In this document: positions 1-9,034 of the stretch, piece by piece
Position numbering within the stretch: position 1 is the stretch's first letter
Layout of the letters: the number at the start of each line of letters is the position of its first letter
NCBI GenBank assembly: GCA_963782465.1
Contig: CAWAJR010000001.1
Span: forward strand, 310,001 to 374,000
Origin: JAODBJ01 sp963782465
Lineage (GTDB): Bacteria > Actinomycetota > Acidimicrobiia > IMCC26256 > PALSA-610
Reading direction: 5' to 3'
Length of the DNA: 64,000 bases
Translations under genes and position numbers: made by a program
The notes under the pieces: model-generated
What the model was told of the DNA's origin: nothing
The model's database searches: none
The model's input: the letters and a program-made list of their open reading frames with translations, nothing else

Positions 1-420
1 GGCATCGCCGAAGCTGAAGACTCCACCGTCGCGAGCGAAGAGCCAGTAGCCCTTACCGGAAGGCGTTGCCGCGGCCGCGCGGATCGGTTGCGCGAGGTGG
101 AGGCGGCCCGCGGAGCCGTAGAGCTTGGCGTCGCCCATCTTGTAGACGTTGCCGAAGTTGTCGGCGACCCAGTACCCCTTGCCAGTCGGGGTCGCCATGA
201 TCGCCACGCTCGCTTGGCCCGGCCAGTACGTGATCGCCATCGGGCAGGCCGGTGGAGAGCACGACGGCGGGACACCGCCATAGGAGTGAGCCCCATACGG
301 GACGAACGGAACCTTGCTTCCGGTCGCGGCGGCGTCCGTCAGCGGCGCGATCGCCGTGAGCCCGAGGACGGTGACCAGCAACACCGTTCGGACGAGATGA
401 CGGGTGCGTCGCTTGTGCAT
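1..420 (-). CDS. Secreted GYW-repeat protein, C-terminus cut by window edge
   Basis: The reading frame runs from ATG at 420 off the left edge without a stop (140 codons seen). The N-terminus is a clear Sec signal peptide: basic MHKRRTRH, then a hydrophobic stretch LVRTVLLVTVLGLTAI and an AAA-type cleavage region near residue 30. The mature part has two copies of a short repeat, GKGYWVADNFGNVYKMGDA and GKGYWLFARDGGVFSFGDA, about 38 residues apart. Repeats of this GYW-x-DGGVFSFGDA type are common in secreted actinobacterial proteins and probably form beta-propeller-like blades. Function is unknown. Because no stop codon is present, ordinary ORF lists miss this gene. Confidence 0.75.
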   Translation of the reverse strand, partial: MHKRRTRHLVRTVLLVTVLGLTAIAPLTDAAATGSKVPFVPYGAHSYGGVPPSCSPPACPMAITYWPGQASVAIMATPTGKGYWVADNFGNVYKMGDAKLYGSAGRLHLAQPIRAAAATPSGKGYWLFARDGGVFSFGDA

Positions 421-915
421 CACGCGATTCCCTGCGATTCCTTGTGAGCGCCGGCAGACGAAGGGCGCTTCAACGGCATCGGTCGTGGGCGCGCGGGTCT
501 TGAGCGTGCGCCATCGGTGCGCGGTGACGAGCGGGCGATGGCCATCGATGCCGGACGGCGGCCGGCAGGCTCATCTGCCCTGAGGCAGGCACTCGGAACG
601 TTTGGGACTCGTTGCTACCGCCAAATTTTGGAGAGACGTCCGATTGGCCGACAGTGCGTCGCGAACGACAGAGTGCGCTCGCTTCCGAGGCACCCCGATT
701 TCCACGGCGGCTCGCACGTCGTGGTCGAGCCCGAGCAACCGTCGGCCCGGCGGCGTCGAACGAGGACCGCCATCGGTCGTCGTGGTGCCGCTGCTGTTCG
801 GGGTCATGTAGATGACGTCGTCGATCGCCGGTGACCCGCGCCGGAGCGGTTGGCACGGCCGACGCTGTCGTCGCCTGTGACAAGCTTGTGCCAAGGGATT
901 GCTCTGGGGGATGGG
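421..915. other. Intergenic region between divergent genes, no recognised gene
   Basis: This 495-bp stretch separates the leftward secreted protein from the rightward phospholipase. Reading frames on both strands show no recognisable protein and composition typical of shadow frames. A perfect 10-bp palindrome, ACAAGCTTGT, lies at 880-889, 27 bases before the phospholipase start, and could be an operator. I see no clear -35/-10 pair. Confidence 0.4.
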
Positions 916-2334
916 ATGCCGCTTGATCGTCGCGACTTCGTCAAAGGCGCGCTCGGCGCGACCGGTGCGGCCTGGGTAGGGAGCAAGCTCGGTCACTCGA
1001 CGGCGGGATGGGCGCTCGACCAGCCCGCCGCCGCGGCCGCGCGCGCCGCTGCACTGCCGCACCCCGAACGTTCCGGGATCGAGCACGTCGTCGTCGTGAT
1101 GATGGAGAACCGCAGCTTCGACCACCTGCTCGGATGGTTGCCCGGCGCCGACGGTCGCCAGCATGGCCTCAGCTACGAAGCACCCGACGGCACGCGGCAC
1201 AAGACGTTCCACCAGAAACAGTTGAACGGTTGCGGCTTCGCCGACCCCGACCACTCCTACAACGGCGGCCGCATTCAGTACAACGGCGGGAAGATGGACG
1301 GGTTCCTCACCGACGCGAGGAACGACTCGTTCGCGATCAGCTATTACAAAGCCGCCGACCGGCCGTTCATGGCCAGCCTGGCCCGCCACTACACGACCTG
1401 CGACCGCTACTTCTGCAGCATCCTCGGCCCCACCTACCCCAACCGGATCTTCCAGCACGCGGCCCAGACCGACCGGACCTCGAACACGCCGGTCGTGTCG
1501 ACGCTGCCGACGATCTGGGACCGCCTCAACCAACCCGGCGGCCCGACCGGTCACTACTACTTCAGCGACGTGCCGTTCCTCGCGCTCTGGGGCGGGAAGT
1601 ACTCGTCGATCTGGTCACCGCTCCCGCAGTTCCTGTGGGACGCCGCCGCGGGCACGCTTCCGAACGTGTCGTTCGTCGAGCCGTCGTTCCTCGGAGAAGG
1701 CGACGCGACCGGGAACGACGACCACCCGCGCTGCGACTTGCGCGCGGGCGACGCGTTCCTCTCCCAGGTGTTCCACACGCTCGCGTCCGGGCCCGGCTGG
1801 GCGAACACCGTGCTCGTGATCAACTACGACGAGTGGGGCGGGTTCTACGAGCATGTCCGCCCGCGCCGCATCACGGCCGGTGTACCGATCGGCAGCGACC
1901 CGCACACCGGGATCGATCAGGACCTCGACGCCAAGGGGCGGGTGCTGGGCGGTTTTCGCGTGCCGTGCATCGTCGCGTCGCCGTTCGCGCGACGCGCCCC
2001 GCGGGATTCCGTGACGCACGGCCATTACGACCACACGTCGGTGCTGAAGCTGATCGAGTGGCGGTGGGGCCTCGCGCCGCTGACCGCTCGTGACGCGTCG
2101 AACGCGCACTACGACCCGCGCAACCTCGTGCACACGCTCGATCTCAAGCACCCCGATCCGAAGGTGCCGTCGAGCATCCGCGAACCGGCTCCCTTCGTGC
2201 CCGTCGCGTGCCAGCCGGCCGCGGCGACCACCGCGGCGCGTTCGAACGACCCGGGGGCCGGCAACGAAGACTGGCTCGCGCTGCGCGACCTCGCTTCGAG
2301 CCTCCCCGTCTCCCAGCGGCCGCCCGGGTTGTGA
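916..2334 (+). CDS. Tat-exported phospholipase C / phosphoesterase family protein
   Basis: Member of the bacterial phospholipase C/acid phosphatase phosphoesterase family (PF04185), which hydrolyses phosphoester bonds of phospholipids outside the membrane. The start ATG at 916 is preceded by a G-rich ribosome site (CTGGGGG, 904-910). An ATG-less 22-codon upstream extension is less likely. The N-terminus has a twin-arginine signal, LDRRDFVKGALGATGAAW. The hallmark MMENRSFDHLLG lies near residues 60-71, and downstream DEWGGFYEHV and HGHYDHTSVLKLIEWRW match the metal- and substrate-site motifs of the family. At 472 residues it is normal length. Substrate is not determinable from sequence. The stop codon lies inside a large palindrome at 2327-2372. 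Confidence 0.85.
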   Translation: MPLDRRDFVKGALGATGAAWVGSKLGHSTAGWALDQPAAAAARAAALPHPERSGIEHVVVVMMENRSFDHLLGWLPGADGRQHGLSYEAPDGTRHKTFHQKQLNGCGFADPDHSYNGGRIQYNGGKMDGFLTDARNDSFAISYYKAADRPFMASLARHYTTCDRYFCSILGPTYPNRIFQHAAQTDRTSNTPVVSTLPTIWDRLNQPGGPTGHYYFSDVPFLALWGGKYSSIWSPLPQFLWDAAAGTLPNVSFVEPSFLGEGDATGNDDHPRCDLRAGDAFLSQVFHTLASGPGWANTVLVINYDEWGGFYEHVRPRRITAGVPIGSDPHTGIDQDLDAKGRVLGGFRVPCIVASPFARRAPRDSVTHGHYDHTSVLKLIEWRWGLAPLTARDASNAHYDPRNLVHTLDLKHPDPKVPSSIREPAPFVPVACQPAAATTAARSNDPGAGNEDWLALRDLASSLPVSQRPPGL

Positions 2335-2372
2335 CGGTTGTACTCCCGTACGGGGGTACAAACGACACAACC
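2327..2372 (+). repeat. 46-nt palindromic element, copy 1 (probable terminator hairpin)
   Basis: Outer arms GGTTGTG and CACAACC pair perfectly, an inner TTGTAC/GTACAA stem follows, and the loop CCCGTACGGG is itself a palindrome. The element overlaps the stop codon of the phospholipase gene. A second element of exactly the same length and layout lies at 3638-3683. There is no T-run, so a Rho-independent terminator role is only probable. Confidence 0.6.
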
Positions 2373-2460
2373 GGGGGAGGGGAGGGACGGGTTGACGCTT
2401 CCCGGTGCGGGCAGCGATGCTGCCGGCCGGGCCGGAGGTTCGCTCGCGAGGAGGCGCGCC

Positions 2461-3618
2461 ATGGTGTACGCGCAGGGCCGGACGATGTACGACGCCGACA
2501 GTCACCTGATGGAACTGTCGGACTGGCTGGTGCAGTACGCGGATCCCGGCATCCGTGATCGGATCCGGCCCCTGGCGTTGGGCGGCGCGGGCGCCCTCGC
2601 CGACGAAGCGGTACGCGCCGCGGAACGTCGCCGCGCCGATCGGGCGGTCGCGGTCGAGTTCGAAGGCAATGTGATGGGACCGAAGGGGTGGGGCGCGCTC
2701 GGCGCCTTCGATCCGGTCGAGCGCACGCGCGCGCTCGACCTGCTCGGCTTCGATGCGCAACTCGTGTTCAGCACGTTCGCGCCGACCCAGTTCGCGTCCG
2801 ACGATCACGATCTTCTCTACGGCGGCGCTCGCGCCCACAACCGCGCCATCGCCGATTTCTGCTCCGACGATCGGCGGCTCATCCCGGTCGGCTACGTGCC
2901 GCTCAACGATCCCGAACGCGCCTTCGAGGCCACGAAGGAAGCGATCGCGATGGGCTGCGGCGCCGTCCTCGTCCCCTCGGCACCACCCAAGCAGAAGTCG
3001 CCGACGCATCCCGACTACTGGCCGGTCTGGGCCCATCTCGAAGCGACCGGCGTGCCCTTCATGCTCCACGTCGGCGGCGGCGGTCGCCCGCTGCGCCGCG
3101 CGTTCCATGTGAACGGGAAGCCGCCCGTCACCGACTTCCTCGGCGGCGGTGAGAACATCAGGTCGAAAGACTTTGTCGTCCTGCACCATCCACCGGAAAC
3201 GTTCCTTGCCTGCATGGTGCTCGACGGTGTCTTCGAAGAGTTCCCCGGCTTGCGGGGTGGCTGCATCGAACAGGGCGCACTCTGGGTCGTGCCGCTGCTG
3301 CAACGGCTCGACATCGCGCAGGCCACCTTCAAGCGCACCGAACCCGCGCTCGATCTGCCGCTGCGCGCGAGCGACTACCTCCGCCGCCAGGTGTGGTTCA
3401 CGCCCTTCACGACCGAACCGGTCGGGTGGATGATCGAACAAGCGGGCCCGGATCTGTTCCTGTTCTCGTCGGACTACCCGCACCCCGAAGGCGGCCACGA
3501 CCCACTCGGACGCTTCGAGGAATCGCTCGGCACTACCGACGACGACGCGCGCGAACGGTTCTTCTCCCGCAACTTCGCCGAGATGATGGGCCCGGTCCTG
3601 GCGGACACCGGCGCATAA
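2461..3618 (+). CDS. Amidohydrolase family protein (amidohydrolase 2)
   Basis: TIM-barrel metal-dependent hydrolase of the amidohydrolase 2 type (PF04909; the family includes decarboxylases such as ACMSD). The start ATG at 2461 follows a strong ribosome site GAGGAGG (2448-2454) six bases upstream, and the first strand carries the typical YDADSHLMEL. Further family signs are GYVPLNDPERAF, FMLHVGGGGRPL near residue 200 with the metal-type histidine, and LFLFSSDYPHPEG near residue 325, where SSDYPH supplies the conserved catalytic Asp. Length 385 residues is normal. Relatives in actinobacteria sit near aromatic or polyketide degradation genes, but no pathway neighbours are here. A palindrome flanks the gene on each side. 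Confidence 0.8.
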   Translation: MVYAQGRTMYDADSHLMELSDWLVQYADPGIRDRIRPLALGGAGALADEAVRAAERRRADRAVAVEFEGNVMGPKGWGALGAFDPVERTRALDLLGFDAQLVFSTFAPTQFASDDHDLLYGGARAHNRAIADFCSDDRRLIPVGYVPLNDPERAFEATKEAIAMGCGAVLVPSAPPKQKSPTHPDYWPVWAHLEATGVPFMLHVGGGGRPLRRAFHVNGKPPVTDFLGGGENIRSKDFVVLHHPPETFLACMVLDGVFEEFPGLRGGCIEQGALWVVPLLQRLDIAQATFKRTEPALDLPLRASDYLRRQVWFTPFTTEPVGWMIEQAGPDLFLFSSDYPHPEGGHDPLGRFEESLGTTDDDARERFFSRNFAEMMGPVLADTGA

Positions 3619-3637
3619 GCGCGCCCCCGCCAACCCA

Positions 3638-3683
3638 GGTTGTGAGGGTTGCGCCCCCGTACGGTCGCACAACCCTCACAACC
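3638..3683 (+). repeat. 46-nt palindromic element, copy 2 (probable bidirectional terminator)
   Basis: Perfect 14-bp stem GGTTGTGAGGGTTG with its complement, closing a loop that contains CCCGTACGG, the same core as the copy at 2327-2372. It sits between the convergent amidohydrolase (plus) and beta-propeller (minus) genes, as expected for a bidirectional terminator. The copies differ in sequence but keep length and pairing. Confidence 0.65.
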
Positions 3684-3714
3684 CGGCGGGTTGGGGTGGG
3701 GTGGGGGTTGGGGA

Positions 3715-5370
3715 TCAGAGGCCGAAGGCGGCGAACTCGTACCCGCCGCCGACGTAGACCTCGCCGTTCGCAACCGCGGGTGACGAGTCGATCGGCCCAC
3801 CGGTCGCCCGCGACCACAGCGCGGCACCGCTCGTCGCGTCGAGTGCGTCGATGTTGCCGTCGTACGAGCCGATGTACACGACGCCGTTCGCGACCGCGGG
3901 CGACGAGTCGATGATCCCACCGGTGGTGTACGACCAGCGAAGGGTTCCGCTCGACGCGTCGATCGCGTCGACCTTGTGGTCGAACGAGCCGATGTAGACG
4001 ACCCCGTTCGCGACCGCGGGCGACGACTCGACGTCGCCGCCGGTCTGGTAGGACCACACCTTCTTGCCCGAACCGGCCTTCAACGCGTAGACGTTGTCGT
4101 CGGTCGAACCGAAGTACACGTCGTTGCCCGCGACGGCCGGCGAGGACACGACCGGGGCACCGGTCGTGAACGACCAGTCGAGCTTGCCGGTCGTGGCGTT
4201 GAGCGCGTACAGGTTGCCGTCGAAGCTGCCCACGTACACCGACGTCTTGGTGACCGCGGGCGACGAGAACACTTCACCACCGGTCTGGTACGACCAGAGG
4301 AACGCGCCGGTAGTCGCGTCGAGCGCGTAGACCTTGTGGTCGTTCGACCCGAAGTAGACGATGCCGTTCGCGACGGTCGGCGAGGAGTCCTTGATCATGT
4401 CGCCGGTCTGGTACGACCAACGGAAGGCGCCGGTCGCCGCGTCGAAGGCGTACATCGAGCCGCTCTCGGAGCCGACGTAGACGATCCCGCCGGCCACGCT
4501 CGGCGACGACGACACGAAGCCGCCCGTCGGGCGCTTCCACACGAGGTCGGACGTGCTCGTGTCGATGGCGTAGAGGGAGCCGTCGCCGTCGCCGAAGTAG
4601 GCGATGCCGTTCGCGACCGCGGGTGACGACACCGCAAGATCGGGGACGGCCCACGACCACACGTAACCCAGCTTCTTCACCGTCGCGGTCGTGAGCGTCT
4701 TCTCGTAGGAGTCGACGCCGGAGTGGTTCGCATCGTGACGGAACGCGGGCCAGTCGCCCAACACGAACAGGATGGTCAGGACCTTGCCGTACGACGGGTC
4801 GAGCACCGAGATCTGCGACTTGCCCGACTGCAGGTCGAACGGCACCGTGACCCCGATCGTGAACGTGCCGGCCGCGCCGACCCGCACATGGCCGACCACC
4901 AGCTTGCCGATCAGGATCGGGTCGTCCTGGTCGGGGGTGAGGCCCGAACCGTCGAGCGTGACGCGTCCTCCGGGCCACACGTGGGTCGGCGACACCGCAA
5001 CCCCGGGCTTGACGACGAAGGTCGTCCCGGGGAGACCGACGGTCTGGCCGGTTGCCGGGTCGGTCACGGTGATCGGCCCCGTCGTGGCCAGCGGCGGTAC
5101 CGCGGTCACGAGCTTCGTACGCGCCTTGTTCACCGACGTGACCGCGGCGACGGTGCCGTTGAAACGCACGATGTCGGTACCGGCGAACCCGGTGCCGGTG
5201 ATGGAGACCTTGGTCCCGACCTTGCCGGTCGCGGGGGTGAAACCGGTCATCGACAAGCTCGCGACGAGTTGCGCCGATCCGGCTCCCGCGGCTGCCGTCA
5301 TCCCCGCGACTGCGATCAATCCGGTCGCCGCGACCGTCGCCACCAACCTGCGGATCATCGAACCGTGCAT
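3715..5370 (-). CDS. Secreted IPT/TIG plus PQQ-like beta-propeller protein
   Basis: Exported protein with a signal peptide (MIRRLVATVAATGLIAVAGM), an IPT/TIG immunoglobulin-like domain near residues 40-115 (STTGTGF-type core, VSITGTGFAGTDIVRFNG), a linker domain, then GDWPAFRHDANHSG and about eight tandem blades of the type SSPAVANGVVYIGSFDH-x-YALDATTG. These are PQQ-enzyme-like propeller repeats (PF13360/PF13570). The start at 5370 was chosen because GGAGG lies seven bases upstream; the frame is open a little further. Many such actinobacterial proteins lack the quinoprotein catalytic residues and act as surface or binding scaffolds, so enzyme activity is not implied. Length about 551 residues. 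Confidence 0.8.
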   Translation of the reverse strand: MHGSMIRRLVATVAATGLIAVAGMTAAAGAGSAQLVASLSMTGFTPATGKVGTKVSITGTGFAGTDIVRFNGTVAAVTSVNKARTKLVTAVPPLATTGPITVTDPATGQTVGLPGTTFVVKPGVAVSPTHVWPGGRVTLDGSGLTPDQDDPILIGKLVVGHVRVGAAGTFTIGVTVPFDLQSGKSQISVLDPSYGKVLTILFVLGDWPAFRHDANHSGVDSYEKTLTTATVKKLGYVWSWAVPDLAVSSPAVANGIAYFGDGDGSLYAIDTSTSDLVWKRPTGGFVSSSPSVAGGIVYVGSESGSMYAFDAATGAFRWSYQTGDMIKDSSPTVANGIVYFGSNDHKVYALDATTGAFLWSYQTGGEVFSSPAVTKTSVYVGSFDGNLYALNATTGKLDWSFTTGAPVVSSPAVAGNDVYFGSTDDNVYALKAGSGKKVWSYQTGGDVESSPAVANGVVYIGSFDHKVDAIDASSGTLRWSYTTGGIIDSSPAVANGVVYIGSYDGNIDALDATSGAALWSRATGGPIDSSPAVANGEVYVGGGYEFAAFGL

Positions 5371-5445
5371 GGTCTCGCCTCCAGGACGTGCGGGAGTTCC
5401 ATCGCTCATCCTCGGCGGCGTCGGAGCGGGGTTCGCCCGCGTTCG

Positions 5446-6353
5446 TCACGCTCGGAGTGTCGGATTTTCCCGTTCGTCGTCAGGGGCGAGACCGGCCGCA
5501 TGTTTGCGACGTTCGTCGCCGACGACGGGAGCGTCGGCCGGTTTGGCCGCTTCCCACTCGGCGGCGGCGATGAAGATGCACGCGCCGACGATCGCGACGA
5601 CGCCCCATCCGACGCCTTCACTGGCCGGGTAGCGATAGCTACTGCCCGGGAAGCGGTGGAACACGATCGACGCGAACCCGTAGACCGCCGCCCCGATGGC
5701 CGCGCACCACGCGGAGAGCCGCCATCCCGGGAGTCGCATCGACGCGAGCAACGCGACGAGCACGATCCCGAACGCCATTGCCGCGGTGTTCGCCCAGTGG
5801 TCCATCTTCACGTGCGGGTCGACCGCGGCCCCCGCCGTTGCAGCGCGGCCATGCTGAGGCCGAACCACACGAGCGGCACCGAACCGGCAAGCGCGATCGT
5901 TGCCATCGTCGGGCTCGGATCGATCGACGGGCGAAGCACACTCGAGCGGCTCGGGTGCACGGCGAGCAGCACGAGGGCAGCGATGCCGATGGAGATGCCG
6001 GCGACGAGGAACCTCGGGTCGGCGGAGGCCAGCGCGCCGACCGTCGCCGCGACCGCGGTCGCCGCGACCTGGAACCATGCCGACGGTCTCGACGCGGGTC
6101 GCCGGGTGAGCGCGACGAGCGCGACGGTGAGGATCACGCCGTACAGGATCCCGTAGCCGACGTCGTGGACGCGGTGGATCCCGCCCATCTCGGTGTCGAA
6201 CCAACCGACGATCACGCCGATACCGAACAGCGCGATGGCGGCGGCGGCCGCGAACACCGATGCGAGCACCGTGAACGTGACGCGCCGGGTCTTCGATACC
6301 GGCGAAACCGTTTTCGCCTCCATGCGCGCCGGCCGCGTCGTCGAATCGATCAT
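5446..6353 (-). CDS. Multipass membrane protein, frameshifted near 5827-5833
   Basis: Two minus-strand frames together make one integral membrane protein with about eight hydrophobic segments and no recognised family. The first frame starts at ATG 6353 (AAGGAG site seven bases upstream) and covers five segments ending at WFGLSMAALQRRG. The second frame then continues with DPHVKMDHWANTAAMAFGI and three more segments. The switch lies in a GGCCCCC run, and adding one G/C base there joins the frames. Either the gene is recently broken or the base is missing from the assembly; the intact downstream half favours the latter. C-terminal tail is charged and probably cytoplasmic. Confidence 0.6.
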
Positions 6354-6455
6354 GGTCGCTCCTTGCCCGAACCAGACGGTTCTATTGGAACGATGCCGCC
6401 GGTGCGCGACAAGGAGGTTGGCATCACCGGGCGCGGCGGCTACCACCCCCTGCCT

Positions 6456-6923
6456 TCACCGCGCAGGGAAGTCACCGTCCTCGCAGGTAGCTCGAAACCG
6501 CTCCCGTTCCTCCGGGTCGTCGAACCAGAGGAGGACCCAAGCGTGCGTTTCGCCGGAACGAACCAACGCCTCGTAACGGTGGTTCCCGTCCTGCAACAAG
6601 AGTTCACCGTCTCGGTGCTCGACGAGCAGCGGCGGCGGTTCCCAACCCTCCTCGACGCTCTCCTCCATGGCGTGCACATCGTGTTCCCACGCTTCGGGTT
6701 CCACCCGGCAGAACGCGTCCTCTTCCGGGCCGGCGAGCCGCACGAGCTGGTCGACCCGAATACGCACCGGACCGAGCCACCAGTGGCGGCGTTGCGCGAG
6801 CCCGGCGGCGAGCACTTCGTTGTCGCTGCCGCGGCTCGAAAGGAAGTCGCCGACCCACTTCGGCACTTCGTCGTGCTCGGCGGCCTCGAACGCACCCGCG
6901 AGCGAGAACCGCTGCCGGCTCAT
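6456..6923 (-). CDS. ParB/sulfiredoxin-fold domain protein
   Basis: A 155-residue soluble protein, acidic, with no signal peptide. The C-terminal half has PPLLVEHRDGELLLQDGNHR followed by YEAL, which matches the DGNHRYxA core of the ParB-N/sulfiredoxin-like fold. The N-terminal half, with HWWLGPVRIRVDQLVRLAG, resembles the domain that precedes this core in actinobacterial proteins of unknown role. No partitioning partner is nearby, so chromosome segregation is not implied. It stands alone between a membrane protein and the divergent reductase. Confidence 0.6.
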   Translation of the reverse strand: MSRQRFSLAGAFEAAEHDEVPKWVGDFLSSRGSDNEVLAAGLAQRRHWWLGPVRIRVDQLVRLAGPEEDAFCRVEPEAWEHDVHAMEESVEEGWEPPPLLVEHRDGELLLQDGNHRYEALVRSGETHAWVLLWFDDPEERERFRATCEDGDFPAR

Positions 6924-7151
6924 GTGCGCACGCGCCCGTCAGTCATGTTCACCGGATCGAACGTGATCCGTTCGGGTCGGATGGAGGTTGCACCGCCCTC
7001 AACAAGCGCCGCCCCGGTGGTGACCACGTTGCCACCGTAACGGCGCGTGGCCCGTGCGCGGCATCCGGCGTCGCCGCCGTGTGGGTGTTCTTGTGGTGCC
7101 CGTGAACCTGCTCTTACTCGGCTCTCACCTAGGTTCGCGATCCTGCCCGCC

Positions 7152-8537
7152 GTGGCGACCACGGTTTCGACGCGTCACCTGCCGGTGCCGGGCGCGACCG
7201 GCACGCGCCGCGTGCGTGCCCGCGACGACGCCTTCGTCGTCGGCTTCGCCGGTCTCGTCGGGCTCGTCGTCACGGTCGGCCTTTGGCTCCGCCACGGCGG
7301 GGTCGGTGCGGCGACGGGCCCCGGGGGCACGCTCACCGCGATCGGTCAGGTCACCGCGCTCGTCGGTACGTACGCGGTGCTGGTGCAGCTCGTGCTCATG
7401 TCGCGCCTGTCGTGGATCGAGCGGGCGATCGGGCTCGACCGGCTCGCGGTGTGGCACCGCTGGGTCGGGTTCACGGCGGTCTGGTTGCTGAGCGCGCACG
7501 TTGCGTTCACGACTCTCGGTTACGCGCGCGGCGACAAGATCTCTTTCTGGCACCAGACGCGCGACTTCCTTTCGCACTACCCCGATGTGTTGATGGCATG
7601 GGTGGGGTTCGCGCTCTTCCTCGCGATCGCGTTCACGTCGGTGCGGATCGCGCGCCGGGCGCTCCAGCGCCAGACGTGGTACTTCGTACACCTCTACGCG
7701 TACCTGGCGATCGCGTTGACCTTCGCGCACCAGCTCGCCGTCGGTACCGATTTCAACGGTGATCGTGCCGCGCGCGTGTGGTGGGTCGGCCTCTACGTCG
7801 TGGTGTTCGGCACGATGTTGTGGTGGCGGGTCGTCGTGCCGGTCCGGCACCACCTGCAGCACGCCTTGCGGGTCGAGCGGGTGCTCAAGGAGGCACCCGG
7901 CGTCACGTCGATCTACGTCACCGGGCAAGCACTCGATCGATTCGGCGCGCAACCGGGACAGTTCTTCCTGTGGCGCTTCCTCACCCCGAGCGGTTGGTGG
8001 CAGGCCCATCCCTTCTCGCTTTCGGCGGCGCCTTCCCGTCGCCGCTTCCGCATGACGGTGAAAGACCTTGGCGACTACACGCACCAATTGCAGCGGGTGA
8101 AGCGCGGGACACGGGTGATGGTCGAGGGCCCCTTCGGCACCTTCACCTCCGACCGGCGCACGAACCCGAACGTGCTTCTCGTCGCCGGGGGGATCGGGAT
8201 CACGCCGTTGCGGGCGCTCCTCGACTCCTTCGGCCCGGGCGACGACGTCGTCTTGCTGTTTCGCGTCGAACGCCCCGAAGACGTGATCTTCGCCGAGGAG
8301 TTGCGCGAGGTCGACCGCGCCGAGCACCGCACCGTCTACGTCATCCCGGGCGCCGAGATCGGCGACGACCACACCGACCTGCTCAGCCTCGAAGCACTGC
8401 GACGCTTCGTGCCCGACGTCGCCCGGCGGGAGTGCTTCGTCTGCGGTCCGCCCGGGATGATCGTCGCGATCAGGCGGCGGCTGCGACTGCTCGGGGTGCC
8501 CGCGGCGCAGGTTCACCACGAACGTTTCGAGTTCTAA
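7152..8537 (+). CDS. Ferric-reductase-like transmembrane heme protein with FAD/NAD(P) domain
   Basis: Predicted membrane oxidoreductase moving electrons from cytosolic NAD(P)H through FAD and hemes across the membrane. Residues about 20-225 hold six hydrophobic segments of the ferric-reductase-like domain (PF01794) with two His pairs for heme, WHRWVGFTAVWLLSAH and FVHLYAYLAIALTFAH. The cytosolic part has the FAD motif HPFSLSAAP, the NAD(P) loop GGIGITPLRALL and a terminal CGPPGM. Start GTG 7152 was chosen; a longer frame begins at 7047 but its leader looks non-coding. A TAGGTT -10-like box is at 7130-7135. It is followed by an FMN-binding protein and ApbE, which suggests the outer electron acceptor. 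Confidence 0.85.
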   Translation: MATTVSTRHLPVPGATGTRRVRARDDAFVVGFAGLVGLVVTVGLWLRHGGVGAATGPGGTLTAIGQVTALVGTYAVLVQLVLMSRLSWIERAIGLDRLAVWHRWVGFTAVWLLSAHVAFTTLGYARGDKISFWHQTRDFLSHYPDVLMAWVGFALFLAIAFTSVRIARRALQRQTWYFVHLYAYLAIALTFAHQLAVGTDFNGDRAARVWWVGLYVVVFGTMLWWRVVVPVRHHLQHALRVERVLKEAPGVTSIYVTGQALDRFGAQPGQFFLWRFLTPSGWWQAHPFSLSAAPSRRRFRMTVKDLGDYTHQLQRVKRGTRVMVEGPFGTFTSDRRTNPNVLLVAGGIGITPLRALLDSFGPGDDVVLLFRVERPEDVIFAEELREVDRAEHRTVYVIPGAEIGDDHTDLLSLEALRRFVPDVARRECFVCGPPGMIVAIRRRLRLLGVPAAQVHHERFEF

Positions 8538-8547
8538 AGGGAGTCGA

Positions 8548-9027
8548 GTGCGCCGCGTCATTCCCGCCATCATCCTCACGCTGCTCGGTCTCGGCGCGCT
8601 CGCGACGTTCAAGTCGACGCCCGGGGTTCCGACGTCGCAAGCGGTCACGACGACCACCGAGCAACCGTCGGCACCGACCACCGGCGCCACGACATCCGCC
8701 GGCGCGGCGCCGCCTCCTTCGTCGTCGCCGCCGTCAACCACCGGCGGGCCCACGACCAGCGTCGACGGTGACCCGGTCGAGAACCAGTACGGCGTCGTAC
8801 AGGTGCGGATCACGGTGCAGGGCCGAACGATCACCGATATCACCGCGTTGCAGATGCCGAACGACCGCCAACGGTCGGCCTACATCAGCCAGCAAGCGGA
8901 GCCGTACCTTCGGCAAGAGGCCTTGCAGGCGCAAAGCGCCCGCATCAACATCGTGTCGGGCGCGACGTTCACGAGCGACAGCTACGCGCAGTCGTTGCAG
9001 AGCGCGCTCGACAAAGCCCGCCTTTAG
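8548..9027 (+). CDS. Membrane-anchored FMN-binding domain protein with flavinylation motif
   Basis: An N-terminal membrane segment (VIPAIILTLLGLGALATF) is followed by a long Thr/Ser/Pro linker (residues 30-75) and an FMN-binding domain (PF04205). VSGATFTS near residue 138 matches the SGAT motif whose Thr is covalently linked to FMN by ApbE-type transferases. GTG start at 8548 follows AAAGGGAG (8536-8543). The domain is outside the membrane on a flexible stalk, placed to take electrons from the reductase upstream. ApbE follows eight bases downstream, so the three genes look like one operon. Confidence 0.85.
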   Translation: MRRVIPAIILTLLGLGALATFKSTPGVPTSQAVTTTTEQPSAPTTGATTSAGAAPPPSSSPPSTTGGPTTSVDGDPVENQYGVVQVRITVQGRTITDITALQMPNDRQRSAYISQQAEPYLRQEALQAQSARINIVSGATFTSDSYAQSLQSALDKARL

Positions 9028-9034
9028 CAGGGTG

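Noticed and set aside
571..1554. Minus-strand frame over the region before and in the phospholipase gene
   Set aside because: Overlaps a strong plus-strand gene, and the remaining part shows no family; nothing supports it.
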